Origin: an uncultured Porphyromonadaceae bacterium
GTDB lineage: Bacteria > Bacteroidota > Bacteroidia > Bacteroidales > Muribaculaceae
Reading direction: 5' to 3'
Assembly (NCBI GenBank): GCA_947178215.1
Contig: CAMWXJ010000014.1
Coordinates: 1-64,000 of the forward strand
Length of the DNA stretch: 64,000 nt
Shown here: positions 1-7,170 of the stretch, piece after piece
Position numbering within the stretch: the stretch's first letter is position 1
How the letters are laid out: every line of letters begins with the position of its first letter
Translations under genes and position numbers: made by a program
Notes under the pieces: model-generated
What the model saw: the letters and a program-made list of their open reading frames with translations, nothing else
The model's database searches: none
Told to the model about the DNA's origin: nothing

Positions 1-2
1 CC

Positions 3-572
3 TATCATCTTCAGGAGGCGAAAAAGAACGGCATAACCCGCACCGAAATTGCCGAAATACTGACGCACGTTTCGTTCTATGCCGGGTGGCCGAAGGCGTG
101 GGCTGCATTCCGTCTTGCAAAGGAGGTATGGAGCGACGACATCAATGGCGATGATGCAAAGGCCGCGTTCGCGCGTTCGATGATATTCCCGATAGGGGAG
201 CCCAATATGGCCTACGCGCAGTATTTCATCGGCAACAGCTATCTTGCGCAGATTACCGACTCTCAGATTCCGTTTGCCAATGTGACATTTGAGCCGGGAT
301 GCCGCAACAACTGGCATATCCATAAAGCAGATAAGGGAGGCGGTCAGATGCTTGTCGGCGTTGCCGGACGTGGCTGGTATCAGGAGGAAGGAAAACCGGC
401 GGTCGAAATACTTCCCGGTACAGTAATCCATATCCCTGCCAACACAAAGCACTGGCACGGAGCGGCAAAAGACTCATGGTTCGCGCATCTCGCATTCAGC
501 GTCCCCGGCGAAAACACCGAAAACATCTGGCTTGAACCTGTAACCGACGAGGAATACGAAATCCTTGAATAA
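3..572 (+). CDS. Carboxymuconolactone decarboxylase-cupin fusion protein (5' end cut by window edge)
   Basis: The reading frame is open from base 3, so the gene starts before the window; about 189 residues are visible. The first 50 or so residues match the end of a carboxymuconolactone decarboxylase (AhpD-like) domain, with the run EIAEILTHVSFYAGWPKAW. From about residue 75 a cupin domain follows, with a metal-binding HxH in NWHIHKADKGGGQ and a second motif in KHWHGAAKDSWFAHL. In this family a cupin fused to a CMD domain is common in Bacteroidota; the substrate is usually unknown and it may act in oxidative stress or small-molecule metabolism. An aldo/keto reductase remnant follows directly, which fits the usual clustering of these two families in oxidoreductase loci (inference). 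The internal ATG at 180 is not the true start, because the frame and the domain continue upstream of it. Confidence 0.85.
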   Translation, partial: YHLQEAKKNGITRTEIAEILTHVSFYAGWPKAWAAFRLAKEVWSDDINGDDAKAAFARSMIFPIGEPNMAYAQYFIGNSYLAQITDSQIPFANVTFEPGCRNNWHIHKADKGGGQMLVGVAGRGWYQEEGKPAVEILPGTVIHIPANTKHWHGAAKDSWFAHLAFSVPGENTENIWLEPVTDEEYEILE

Positions 573-774
573 TAGAAATGCTTGTCCAATGTATAGTAAT
601 CCGGCTCGTTCATCAGATGTGATCATCATCCCGAAATCAACACATATAGAGCATATACGACAAAATATCGACATATTCGACTTCGAGTTGTCTGCCGATA
701 ATATGGCTGAGATTGCTGTACTTGACATTGCCACAAGCCTCTTCTTCGACCATCATGAGATCCCGAAGTCGTGA
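565..774 (+). pseudogene. 3' remnant of an aldo/keto reductase gene
   Basis: A 69-codon frame whose clear similarity starts near base 598. It holds the characteristic end of a 2,5-diketo-D-gluconate reductase-type aldo/keto reductase: VIIIPKSTH, then FDFELSADNMAEIAVLD, then TSLFFDHHEIP. This is the cofactor-binding C-terminal segment of a roughly 280-residue TIM-barrel enzyme. The catalytic Asp-Tyr-Lys-His part is absent, and the upstream sequence is the end of the CMD-cupin gene. It overlaps that gene's stop by a few bases. I read it as the leftover of a deletion that joined the end of the reductase to the preceding gene. A translated product would lack an active site. Confidence 0.75.
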
Positions 775-814
775 AAATGTTCATGAGCCGTAGATAATCA
801 TTCTCTCACATATG

Positions 815-856
815 AAAAGAGGCTGTGGCGCAAATTATCGTGACACAGCCTCTTTT
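815..856. terminator. Bidirectional terminator hairpin
   Basis: A perfect 13 bp inverted repeat: the left arm AAAAGAGGCTGTG (815-827) pairs with CACAGCCTCTTTT (844-856) around a 16-base loop. With A-run and T-run at its ends it can work in both directions. It sits between the plus-strand reductase remnant and the minus-strand tannase-like gene ending at 890, exactly where a shared terminator is expected. A related hairpin lies at 7923-7958. Confidence 0.85.
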
Positions 857-889
857 GGTCGGTAGGGTATTGTTTTAGTGTTGTGGCAT

Positions 890-2425
890 TTATCTGTCGG
901 AGATGCTTTCAATCCATCCGAAAAGGTCATCAAGATTATAATCACCACTATGAGGCCTGTTCCACGGAAGGAAGAAATTGACGTCAAATCCTGAATTTTT
1001 CAGTTTCGTGGCGAGATTAATCGGTACAAGGAACGATGTGTCGCGATCTTTTGCTCCATGACGGATAAACCAGTATTGAGCTACTGATGCAGAGTTTTCA
1101 GAAATAAAATTCATCGGATTCATGATGAACACACGATTAACCATATCCTTATCAAGTGTCGCGCTATTGTCGTGTAGACGGTGACGCAAACTGAAATCGG
1201 TAAAGTTTGCCGGTGTGCCTTCGGAGTTTCCGAATACGTTGTTTTCCGGTGTGGGAGTGTCGATCAATACTCCATACTGGTCAAATGCCGGAGGGGTTTT
1301 AAGGGGTGTCACGCTTGCCACATAGCTCAGATATTTATCAAGATCTATATCGGAGACAAAATCTGTATTGTTGTTGAAGCGAGGACGCATCCCGGCCGGA
1401 CCAAAAGATGGGGCGCCTCTGCCGTCACCGTTTCCACCTCGTGCCGGGAAAGCTCCGAAATTTGGTTTTTCGGCATATCTTACGATTCCTATTGTATCCG
1501 GAATCTCACATCCCTCTTCGAGTGCCTTGTGGGCAGATGCAATAAGAAATGTTTTAAGATATTCTTTATAATTGTCGGCGGTGATAAGATTGCCTGAATC
1601 ATCTTTGAGGCATAGCGAGTTGATATATGATGGGCACTCGGCCGACAGTTCGTTGGAGATTTTGATCTGCTCAGAATCGAGATGTCTTACACCGGTGTTG
1701 GTACAGCCATATAACCATTCGTATTCCATATCCGCATGATTCAAGTCTGTTATCGGGCAATAACATACTGAAGCGAACACCTTATCAGAGGTTCGGGCTG
1801 CTCCCATTTTAAGCAGATATTCATCATATTCAGGGCGGTCGCCTGTCGCACCAACCAATGCCGACATTGCTCCGCCGGCACTTGTGCCGTCAATAATAAT
1901 GCGTTCGGCACTTCCCGGAATCACATTGTCATTATAGCGCAGGTAACGGATTGCGGCTTTAAGGTCGAGTAGCCCATTTGGAGCTATGCCGGTGTATATA
2001 GTCTTACCATCTCGTGTTATTGTAGAGTTGGCACCTCTGGAGCCGGGGATGCAGACCACATAACCTTCTTTCAGCGCTCTGCCGGTTGCATCTGATGCGG
2101 ATGGCGATTTTGCCGTAGTTGCCATGTACCCTCCTATGTACGTACGTAGGAATATCGGAGTTGAGTCACCTCTGTTGAGAGTTTCAGGCACATAGATGTT
2201 GAGAGTCTGATACACTGAATCCTCTATGTTGGTCACATAAAAGATATTTTCGTAGGCGGTATATCTGACCTCTTCGCCTGATGGCATAGTCATGACCGCA
2301 GGTTTTGCTCCTGCCGGATCAAAAACAAGTTTGTCGACTTCTTTATCCTTAGCTTGGGCTGATGTGACACAGCCGGCAATAGAGGCGCCGAGGATTGTGG
2401 AGATGAATAATTTATAAAGCGTCAT
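890..2425 (-). CDS. Exported tannase/feruloyl-esterase-like alpha/beta hydrolase (subtype B tannase family)
   Basis: A 511-residue protein with an N-terminal export signal; Cys19 in the context SIAGC makes a lipoprotein likely. The nucleophile elbow GTSAGG places the catalytic Ser at 182. Near the C-terminus the segment FIRHGAKDRDTSF supplies the expected Asp, and PHSGDY supplies His492. The spacing matches subtype-B tannases and related carboxylesterases, which cleave gallate or similar aromatic esters. The GYVVCIPGSRGAN segment is the usual oxyanion-side strand. A second, unrelated-looking secreted hydrolase lies upstream on the same strand, separated by a hairpin at 2462-2491, so the two may form a small ester-degrading pair. 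The natural substrate cannot be told from the sequence; plant or dietary phenolic esters are an inference. Confidence 0.8.
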   Translation of the reverse strand: MTLYKLFISTILGASIAGCVTSAQAKDKEVDKLVFDPAGAKPAVMTMPSGEEVRYTAYENIFYVTNIEDSVYQTLNIYVPETLNRGDSTPIFLRTYIGGYMATTAKSPSASDATGRALKEGYVVCIPGSRGANSTITRDGKTIYTGIAPNGLLDLKAAIRYLRYNDNVIPGSAERIIIDGTSAGGAMSALVGATGDRPEYDEYLLKMGAARTSDKVFASVCYCPITDLNHADMEYEWLYGCTNTGVRHLDSEQIKISNELSAECPSYINSLCLKDDSGNLITADNYKEYLKTFLIASAHKALEEGCEIPDTIGIVRYAEKPNFGAFPARGGNGDGRGAPSFGPAGMRPRFNNNTDFVSDIDLDKYLSYVASVTPLKTPPAFDQYGVLIDTPTPENNVFGNSEGTPANFTDFSLRHRLHDNSATLDKDMVNRVFIMNPMNFISENSASVAQYWFIRHGAKDRDTSFLVPINLATKLKNSGFDVNFFLPWNRPHSGDYNLDDLFGWIESISDR

Positions 2426-2461
2426 ATCTTAGGTGTATAGTTGAGTTTACGGTCAAGAAGT

Positions 2462-2491
2462 AAAGGGAGACATATTTCTATTTCTCCCTTT
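2462..2491 (-). terminator. Hairpin between the two esterase genes
   Basis: A perfect 9 bp inverted repeat, AAAGGGAGA (2462-2470) with TCTCCCTTT (2483-2491), and a 12-base loop. It lies 26 bases after the end of the upstream lipoprotein hydrolase and 36 bases before the start of the tannase-like gene. It could terminate the first transcript or act as a processing or attenuation hairpin if both genes share one message. Confidence 0.6.
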
Positions 2492-2517
2492 CTATAAACA
2501 ATCATTTACCTAAAAAA

Positions 2518-3537
2518 TTATTTGCTCTGCTTAAAAAGCCATTCTCTGACAGGTGTCAGACGATAAGCATAGTCAAATGAATACATATGTTCGCTACCTT
2601 TGCCGTCGGCAGGAAGCACTGATTTTGATGTGAAGTTGATTATAGTTATCGGAGCGCCCTTGGCAAGTACGGCACTGGCAAGTGAGTCTTGCTCTGCCTG
2701 AGGTAATTTGGCGCTGAAATCGGTATATTCATATTTTATACCTGCATTGTCAGCTGCTTTTTCAAGCGCGTCAAAAGTTCCCGCTTTGCCAGCTGTGATG
2801 AACACGAATTTGTGTTTCACGAGTTCGGGGAAGGTAGCACTGTCCCAGTGGCAATCAACGAAAATCGAAGCGGCAAATAAGTCAGGATAAGCAGAATTAT
2901 AGTACATAGAAATCATGCCGCCCATAGACTGACCGGTTGTATAGAGTCTGTCAGTATCTACATTGTATTGTGATGCGACTTTCTGTACGAGCCGTGCCAC
3001 CATATCAACTTCATCAGTATGCTCGTAAGCGTCATTTACCGCTACTCCGGAATACTGTGGCACAAGGATATAGCACGGATGCTCGGTTTGCCACTGTTCG
3101 GTAGCCCACACCAGCGCCCCATATCCTTGAGTCAATGGGCGCGTTACATCTGTACCGGGTGTACTGGCGTCTGCCATAAACAAAACCAGCGGATAGGTCT
3201 TGCCTTCTTCAATATTCTGGGGTGAATAAAGATTATACTTCATCGACTTTCCTGACTCGGAATCCGTATACTCCAGTTGCTTGAAATATGGCAATTCACT
3301 CTGTATCATGGCCTGCAAGGTCGCATCCCCGGTCTTATCAATAACCGGGCCTCCGCCGGGAGTGCCTAACTGAGGGCCTCCCGGACGTCCTTCGCCACGC
3401 TTCTTGCCTGAGTCTACGCCTATGGCGGTTTCCGATGATTGCTTATCGGATTTCTGGGCGCAGCCGGTCAACGGAATATTTACCGCAACGAGGCATACCC
3501 CAATAGTAATACCACCTAATAAATTCTTGATTCTCAT
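2518..3537 (-). CDS. Secreted lipoprotein alpha/beta hydrolase (poly-hydroxybutyrate depolymerase/esterase type)
   Basis: The protein has 339 residues from the ATG at 3537. The frame extends six codons further to a TTG, but the ATG gives a standard lipoprotein signal ending in LTGC (Cys26). A Gly/Arg/Pro-rich linker follows the signal. The fold region begins near residue 85; GQSMGG holds the nucleophile Ser204, in the context DTDRLYTTGQSMGGMISMYY. A candidate catalytic His lies near the end in GSEHMYSFDYAY. This arrangement resembles the PHB-depolymerase/Est family of secreted esterases and prolyl-oligopeptidase-like hydrolases. It is the first of two exported hydrolases in a row on this strand. 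The substrate is unknown. Confidence 0.75.
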   Translation of the reverse strand: MRIKNLLGGITIGVCLVAVNIPLTGCAQKSDKQSSETAIGVDSGKKRGEGRPGGPQLGTPGGGPVIDKTGDATLQAMIQSELPYFKQLEYTDSESGKSMKYNLYSPQNIEEGKTYPLVLFMADASTPGTDVTRPLTQGYGALVWATEQWQTEHPCYILVPQYSGVAVNDAYEHTDEVDMVARLVQKVASQYNVDTDRLYTTGQSMGGMISMYYNSAYPDLFAASIFVDCHWDSATFPELVKHKFVFITAGKAGTFDALEKAADNAGIKYEYTDFSAKLPQAEQDSLASAVLAKGAPITIINFTSKSVLPADGKGSEHMYSFDYAYRLTPVREWLFKQSK

Positions 3538-3749
3538 TTTTGTTTCAGTTATCAATTTCTATAATTAAGACGCTTTAAGAAAGTGAAAGTTTAGTCCAAA
3601 CGGCAAACGACGTTTATCTGATGGCGAATGGCGGGTGACATGGTCAGCTAATGTTGAGAAATAAGAAGTAAAAAAACAGTATTGTATCTTCCGACTATAC
3701 GAAGTTGGCAACTGGTATGCTATTGCTTCCCTTTGACTGCGGCTAAGGT

Positions 3750-4595
3750 TTACTGGCAAGTTTTACCGTCAGGATGCCAGTAGTCTGCCAGGCGAGCCTT
3801 TTTGCGGTCGTTTCGGATTAATCTGAATGCGTAAGTTGTATTTTCAGTTTCGTATCGATCAAATATGATGTCTGAATAGCCAAAGTTGGTCAAGATACCT
3901 ATTTTATCTCCTCTGCGAGTCATAAAGAACGTGGTCGTCTCATCTTCGGCCATCAACTCATCCTCATATATCTCATCGGCAATCTGGGGCATAAGAGTCT
4001 CAAGCAAGGGTAAACAACCCTTATATGGCTTTATGCGTAGAAAGGGATAGCTGACCGACAACGCACCCCATTTCTTTGTGTCTGCGTCCTGCACGAAAAA
4101 TAGTTTCCTTTCCCATCGTTCTGGAATTATTGCACTGTAGACGAAATCTGTCATCAAAACGGGGGGATTGGTTAGTGAAACCAATGCCCATGCTTCACCA
4201 TTCGAGACCGGGATAAAAGAAGGCTTATTGTTTATCGCGTCAAATTGAGTAAAGATATCTGCAAACGAATCTGGTAATAAAGGCTCTCCGGACGGGGAGA
4301 TAAGTCCGACGAACGTATCATCCCCCGTCTTTTGAGGTCGCCAATCATATCGAGTATGATAAACCTCCAGTTGGCGTAATTTATTGCGGGATTCCTTATC
4401 TGTGCAACCATAGAGCTTATTTGCTATCTCTTGTAAACGCATATATTCCCGCGCATCATCTGTGGTCGGAATAATCAATGGATTATTATTGTGATAGCAC
4501 ACTCGCCAATAATTTAGGTGCTCGTAATAATCCTTCTGCCCGGTCTCTGACGTTATCGGATATACTTTTCGACCATATGGGTCTATACTGCTCAT
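3750..4595 (-). CDS. WG-repeat-like protein of unknown function
   Basis: A 281-residue protein without signal peptide or membrane segment. Residues from about 95 on show a loose repeat of about 40-50 residues typical of WG-repeat proteins: VGLISPSGEPLLPDSFADI, then WALVSL, then KKWGALSVSYPFLRIKPY, then DKIGILTNFGYSDIIFDRY. Each unit is a beta hairpin followed by a short polar turn. The N-terminal 90 residues are aromatic and charged and resemble nothing I recognise. WG-repeat proteins are common in Bacteroidota accessory regions, often as binding modules of unclear role. The gene is AT-rich and lies downstream of the orphan FtsZ-domain gene on the same strand, with a hairpin between them. Function unknown. 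Confidence 0.65.
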   Translation of the reverse strand: MSSIDPYGRKVYPITSETGQKDYYEHLNYWRVCYHNNNPLIIPTTDDAREYMRLQEIANKLYGCTDKESRNKLRQLEVYHTRYDWRPQKTGDDTFVGLISPSGEPLLPDSFADIFTQFDAINNKPSFIPVSNGEAWALVSLTNPPVLMTDFVYSAIIPERWERKLFFVQDADTKKWGALSVSYPFLRIKPYKGCLPLLETLMPQIADEIYEDELMAEDETTTFFMTRRGDKIGILTNFGYSDIIFDRYETENTTYAFRLIRNDRKKARLADYWHPDGKTCQ

Positions 4596-4659
4596 GTTGG
4601 AATTTCTAAGAATTGTAAAAGTGATTGCATCTTTCGAGAGTCCGTTTTTAGTGACAATA

Positions 4660-4686
4660 AACGTGAATCGCCGTTTAATTCACGTT
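4660..4686 (-). terminator. Hairpin downstream of the FtsZ-domain gene
   Basis: A perfect 9 bp inverted repeat, AACGTGAAT (4660-4668) and ATTCACGTT (4678-4686), with a 9-base loop. It lies about 90 bases after the stop of the minus-strand FtsZ-domain gene. The sequence after it on the minus strand has no long T-run, so it could also be an operator-type palindrome. Confidence 0.45.
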
Positions 4687-4775
4687 GTAATTCTTCCGGC
4701 AATCAATCACATTAATGCTGCTTCTGCTTGGTAAACTTATACGCAGAATCACCTGCGATAGCTCCCAATATAGGG

Positions 4776-5270
4776 CTATTTACTTGCTGCTATTAATGAA
4801 ACTTTTACTTGCTCTCCACTCAATGACTCATCGTAGGCGCACCCCCAGCATATATCTATGTTTGAGGGAATGCTTTCGATATAATCAATCATTAACTTAA
4901 TTTCAGCCATTGGCGATTGCGAATTCTTTGACATCCATATATTGAACAATAGTTTGGATGTGTTTTCAGTCTCAATCGGTAATTTGTCGATAGCTACCTT
5001 TAGTGCATTAGCAATGCATCCCTCACCATCTGCCGTGCCGACTACAACATAATTGACAGTCTCCTTTGAAAGTGTGCTCATTACATCATCAACGCTCAGA
5101 TTTAAAATTCCAAAAGTGTTAACTATTCTGTCAATCTCGGCAGTTTCACCGATTATTGTATAATTCTCATACGGTAATTTAACATATGGAACTTTAAAAG
5201 GCGTAAAGTCAGAGTCATCAAATAATTCTGTGGGTCTTTTATTGCCTATGCTATTATTATTTTCTTCCAT
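4776..5270 (-). CDS. Stand-alone FtsZ C-terminal-domain protein
   Basis: A 164-residue cytoplasmic protein. Residues from about 50 to the end align with the C-terminal half of Bacteroidota FtsZ as I know it: NTFGILNLSVDDVMSTL corresponds to the T7-loop region usually read as INLDFADV. VVVGTADGEGCIANALKVA corresponds to the strand-helix with GxGEGEDRV, and ICWGCAYDESLSGEQVKVSL to the final strands usually read as VIWGVAEDNSLEKKVKVTIL. The N-terminal GTP-binding domain and the tubulin signature GGGTGTG are absent, replaced by about 50 residues with acidic and aromatic character. In the T7 loop the first catalytic Asp is Ser while the second Asp is kept. Such a piece could dock on the exposed end of an FtsZ filament but could not bind or hydrolyse GTP. 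Its role as a filament cap or regulator is inference. The gene is AT-rich like its neighbours, which suggests acquisition. Confidence 0.7.
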   Translation of the reverse strand: MEENNNSIGNKRPTELFDDSDFTPFKVPYVKLPYENYTIIGETAEIDRIVNTFGILNLSVDDVMSTLSKETVNYVVVGTADGEGCIANALKVAIDKLPIETENTSKLLFNIWMSKNSQSPMAEIKLMIDYIESIPSNIDICWGCAYDESLSGEQVKVSLIAASK

Positions 5271-5405
5271 GTCTGTTTTGTTAGCGAGAGATTAAAATAA
5301 TCATCGTATAGTTATTATCATTGTGTGATTCAAGAAGATGGGCCGGATATTTGGAATCTATTATTTGGTAGTGTGCTCCACAGATTCAGTCAAGACATCT
5401 GAGCA

Positions 5406-5440
5406 GGTAGCGATTTTGCATAGTGACTATAATCGCTACC
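5406..5440 (-). terminator. Hairpin downstream of the 490-residue protein gene
   Basis: A perfect 10 bp inverted repeat, GGTAGCGATT (5406-5415) with AATCGCTACC (5431-5440), 15-base loop. It lies about 40 bases after the stop of the minus-strand gene ending at 5482 and would separate its transcript from the FtsZ-domain gene. No clear T-run follows. The rest of the gap 5271-5481 shows nothing else I can name. Confidence 0.55.
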
Positions 5441-5481
5441 ACACTCAATGACCTATAAGAGGTGCTCCTAAACAACAAGTC

Positions 5482-6954
5482 TTACTTCTTCTTAAGGTTA
5501 AGACTGGCTTGCATTAGTTTAAGCACACATTCTCCTCGGAGAATATCTAACTCATTCTTTAACTTAGGGATTAAAGGAAGCAATTGTTCATTTACAACCT
5601 CGGTATTTTTGAAAAGCTGTTTGCTTATCTTACCGAAATTAGATGGTTTGATATCAAGCTGTTTTTGTTTTGCATACTTCTTGATAATTTCGCTCATGAC
5701 ATTAAGAGCTGGCAGATTAGCAAGGTTTGTAGAGAGAACACTCGCCATTAACGGGGTATGGTCTATGTGGATATCTTGCAGGCGTTTAGCTTGCATAGGA
5801 ATAGATGCATCACCCTCATGCATAGTCTCTGTAAAGACTTTGTGCTCATCACAGCATCCCTCTAAAAGTAGGTTGACAGATCCTTCGTTAGGATTGATTA
5901 TAATCTCCTTAATCTTGGATAATGGATATTCTCCATCTGCTGTGATAACAAGAATGGAATCAACATAATCTTTAAACCATTCGTTAAGCCAGTCGGCATC
6001 ATTGTTGTAGATGTCTTTTCTCTTGGCTTCGCGTTGGCTGTAGTTGAAGAGTTTGCATATCATTCCGATAGGATAGAATATATCCTTTTGGTTGCTCATT
6101 CGATTCTGAGTCTTAAGTCGGAAGATAAAATTCTGCTTAATATCCGATATAGGATAAGTCAGAGTTCCTGATGTCTTATCATTGCTGTCACCATCAAATT
6201 GCGTCATCAAGTCTACGCCAAAGGCTTCCACATTGTTAAGCTCTTCCTCATCTGGCAATTCTTCCAGGTCATCTTGCAGGAAGAGTATATATTTTCTCAA
6301 GGCGGATCTATAGTTGTTAAAGTCTTTCTTCTCAGACTCATCTGTCTCGCTTGATAGCATATGCTCTGAAACTTTTTCTTCAACTTTATCAAGTAGTTTC
6401 AAGGCGACCGCAGTGTTTCCCTCTTTCAATAGGTCAGATATCAGATCCAGCGCATAGGCTCCATCAGATTTTCTCGTTACCTTGTGGCGCAGAGTTTTGA
6501 GATAGGAAACATATGAGTTGGCTGAACCTTGTGTCATTCCGCCACACCAGCGCATCCATTCGCGGAAATCAGCTGTTTTGTAGAGCATAACATCTCCGAT
6601 ATTCGGCGTCGTTTTATCCGATTCTGTCGTTTCTGCGTTATTGGGAACTACACCATCTGCCATCTCACTATGCATAAATTCGATGTATTGAGTGAGTGCA
6701 TTCTTCAGAGACTGAGTTCCTGTGTATGGATTACCATCAATCTCTATCTTATGAAGAGGGATACGTTTATTAGATTCATCACTCTTTGTATAGGTGAATA
6801 CATTCAAAAGCATCTGAATCGAGCCATCTTCAAATCTGGAATCCAGCTCAGGATAAGCTTCTTCAATTCTCTTTACCCTGGAGACTACCGTTCGGGCGGA
6901 ATTCTCCTGTTGGCCATTTCCTACCAACCAGTTAAAAAAATCTGTTTCTTTCAT
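5482..6954 (-). CDS. Unknown 490-residue protein with two integrase-SAM-like helical modules
   Basis: No family is recognised with certainty. The N-terminal half contains what looks like a duplicated helical module. Copy one (about residues 5-95) begins FFNWLVGNGQQENSARTVVS and ends with a helix reading LKNALTQYIEFM. Copy two (about 127-233) begins FREWMRWCGGMTQGSANSYV and ends NNYRSALRKYILFL. The pattern, an F-x-W-L helix followed by a T/S-A-x-x-Y/V-V-S helix and then an R-x-A-L-x-x-Y-I-x-F-L/M helix, recalls the SAM-like core-binding domain of tyrosine recombinases. No catalytic recombinase domain follows. The C-terminal half (about 270-490) has NFIFRLKTQNRMSNQKDIFY and a long charged helical tail. 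It is AT-rich and has its own promoter at 6987-7016. Possible roles as a DNA-binding or defence-associated protein are inference. Confidence 0.6.
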   Translation of the reverse strand: MKETDFFNWLVGNGQQENSARTVVSRVKRIEEAYPELDSRFEDGSIQMLLNVFTYTKSDESNKRIPLHKIEIDGNPYTGTQSLKNALTQYIEFMHSEMADGVVPNNAETTESDKTTPNIGDVMLYKTADFREWMRWCGGMTQGSANSYVSYLKTLRHKVTRKSDGAYALDLISDLLKEGNTAVALKLLDKVEEKVSEHMLSSETDESEKKDFNNYRSALRKYILFLQDDLEELPDEEELNNVEAFGVDLMTQFDGDSNDKTSGTLTYPISDIKQNFIFRLKTQNRMSNQKDIFYPIGMICKLFNYSQREAKRKDIYNNDADWLNEWFKDYVDSILVITADGEYPLSKIKEIIINPNEGSVNLLLEGCCDEHKVFTETMHEGDASIPMQAKRLQDIHIDHTPLMASVLSTNLANLPALNVMSEIIKKYAKQKQLDIKPSNFGKISKQLFKNTEVVNEQLLPLIPKLKNELDILRGECVLKLMQASLNLKKK

Positions 6955-6986
6955 GGGTATTGTATCAAATGTATGATGTCATATTG

Positions 6987-7016
6987 CAAAATTAACTAAA
7001 ATATCTGAAATCGCAA
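6987..7016 (-). promoter_or_regulatory. Bacteroidota-type promoter for the 490-residue protein
   Basis: On the minus strand the -7 element TAATTTTG (6994-6987) fits TAnnTTTG, with a -33 TTG (7016-7014) 19 bases upstream. Transcription would start near 6980, about 25 bases before the ATG at 6954. A second possible -7 element, TACATTTG, lies at 6973-6966 but has no -33 partner. Confidence 0.55.
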
Positions 7017-7140
7017 TGAGATATGCTAAAAGACATCAATTTTAGCTTTAAGCCGTTGCCATCGGCAACGGCATGAGCTGCCGATGGTAACTGATTAGGG
7101 CTACTGTCATATGTTATAGCCTCTGTTTTGGTGCTTGTTG

Positions 7141-7170
7141 CGCCAATATGCTCCAATATGCTCCAATATG
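7141..7170. repeat. Three tandem copies of a 10-base unit
   Basis: Bases 7141-7150 read CGCCAATATG and 7151-7160 and 7161-7170 each read CTCCAATATG. The copies are exactly adjacent. This may be an iteron-like binding site or simple replication slippage; no regulator can be assigned. Confidence 0.8.

Noticed and set aside
3565-3759. A 64-codon minus-strand frame between the WG-like gene and the lipoprotein esterase
   Set aside because: It overlaps the end of the WG-like gene, has no recognisable motif, and its composition (Ser, Arg, His-rich) does not look like a protein core. Not reported as a gene.
7052-7072. The GCCGTTGCC/GGCAACGGC palindrome as an intrinsic terminator
   Set aside because: There is no T-run on either side and no gene ends just before it, so termination is not supported.
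7141-7170. The 10-base tandem repeat as a CRISPR array
   Set aside because: The units are too short and have no spacers between them.
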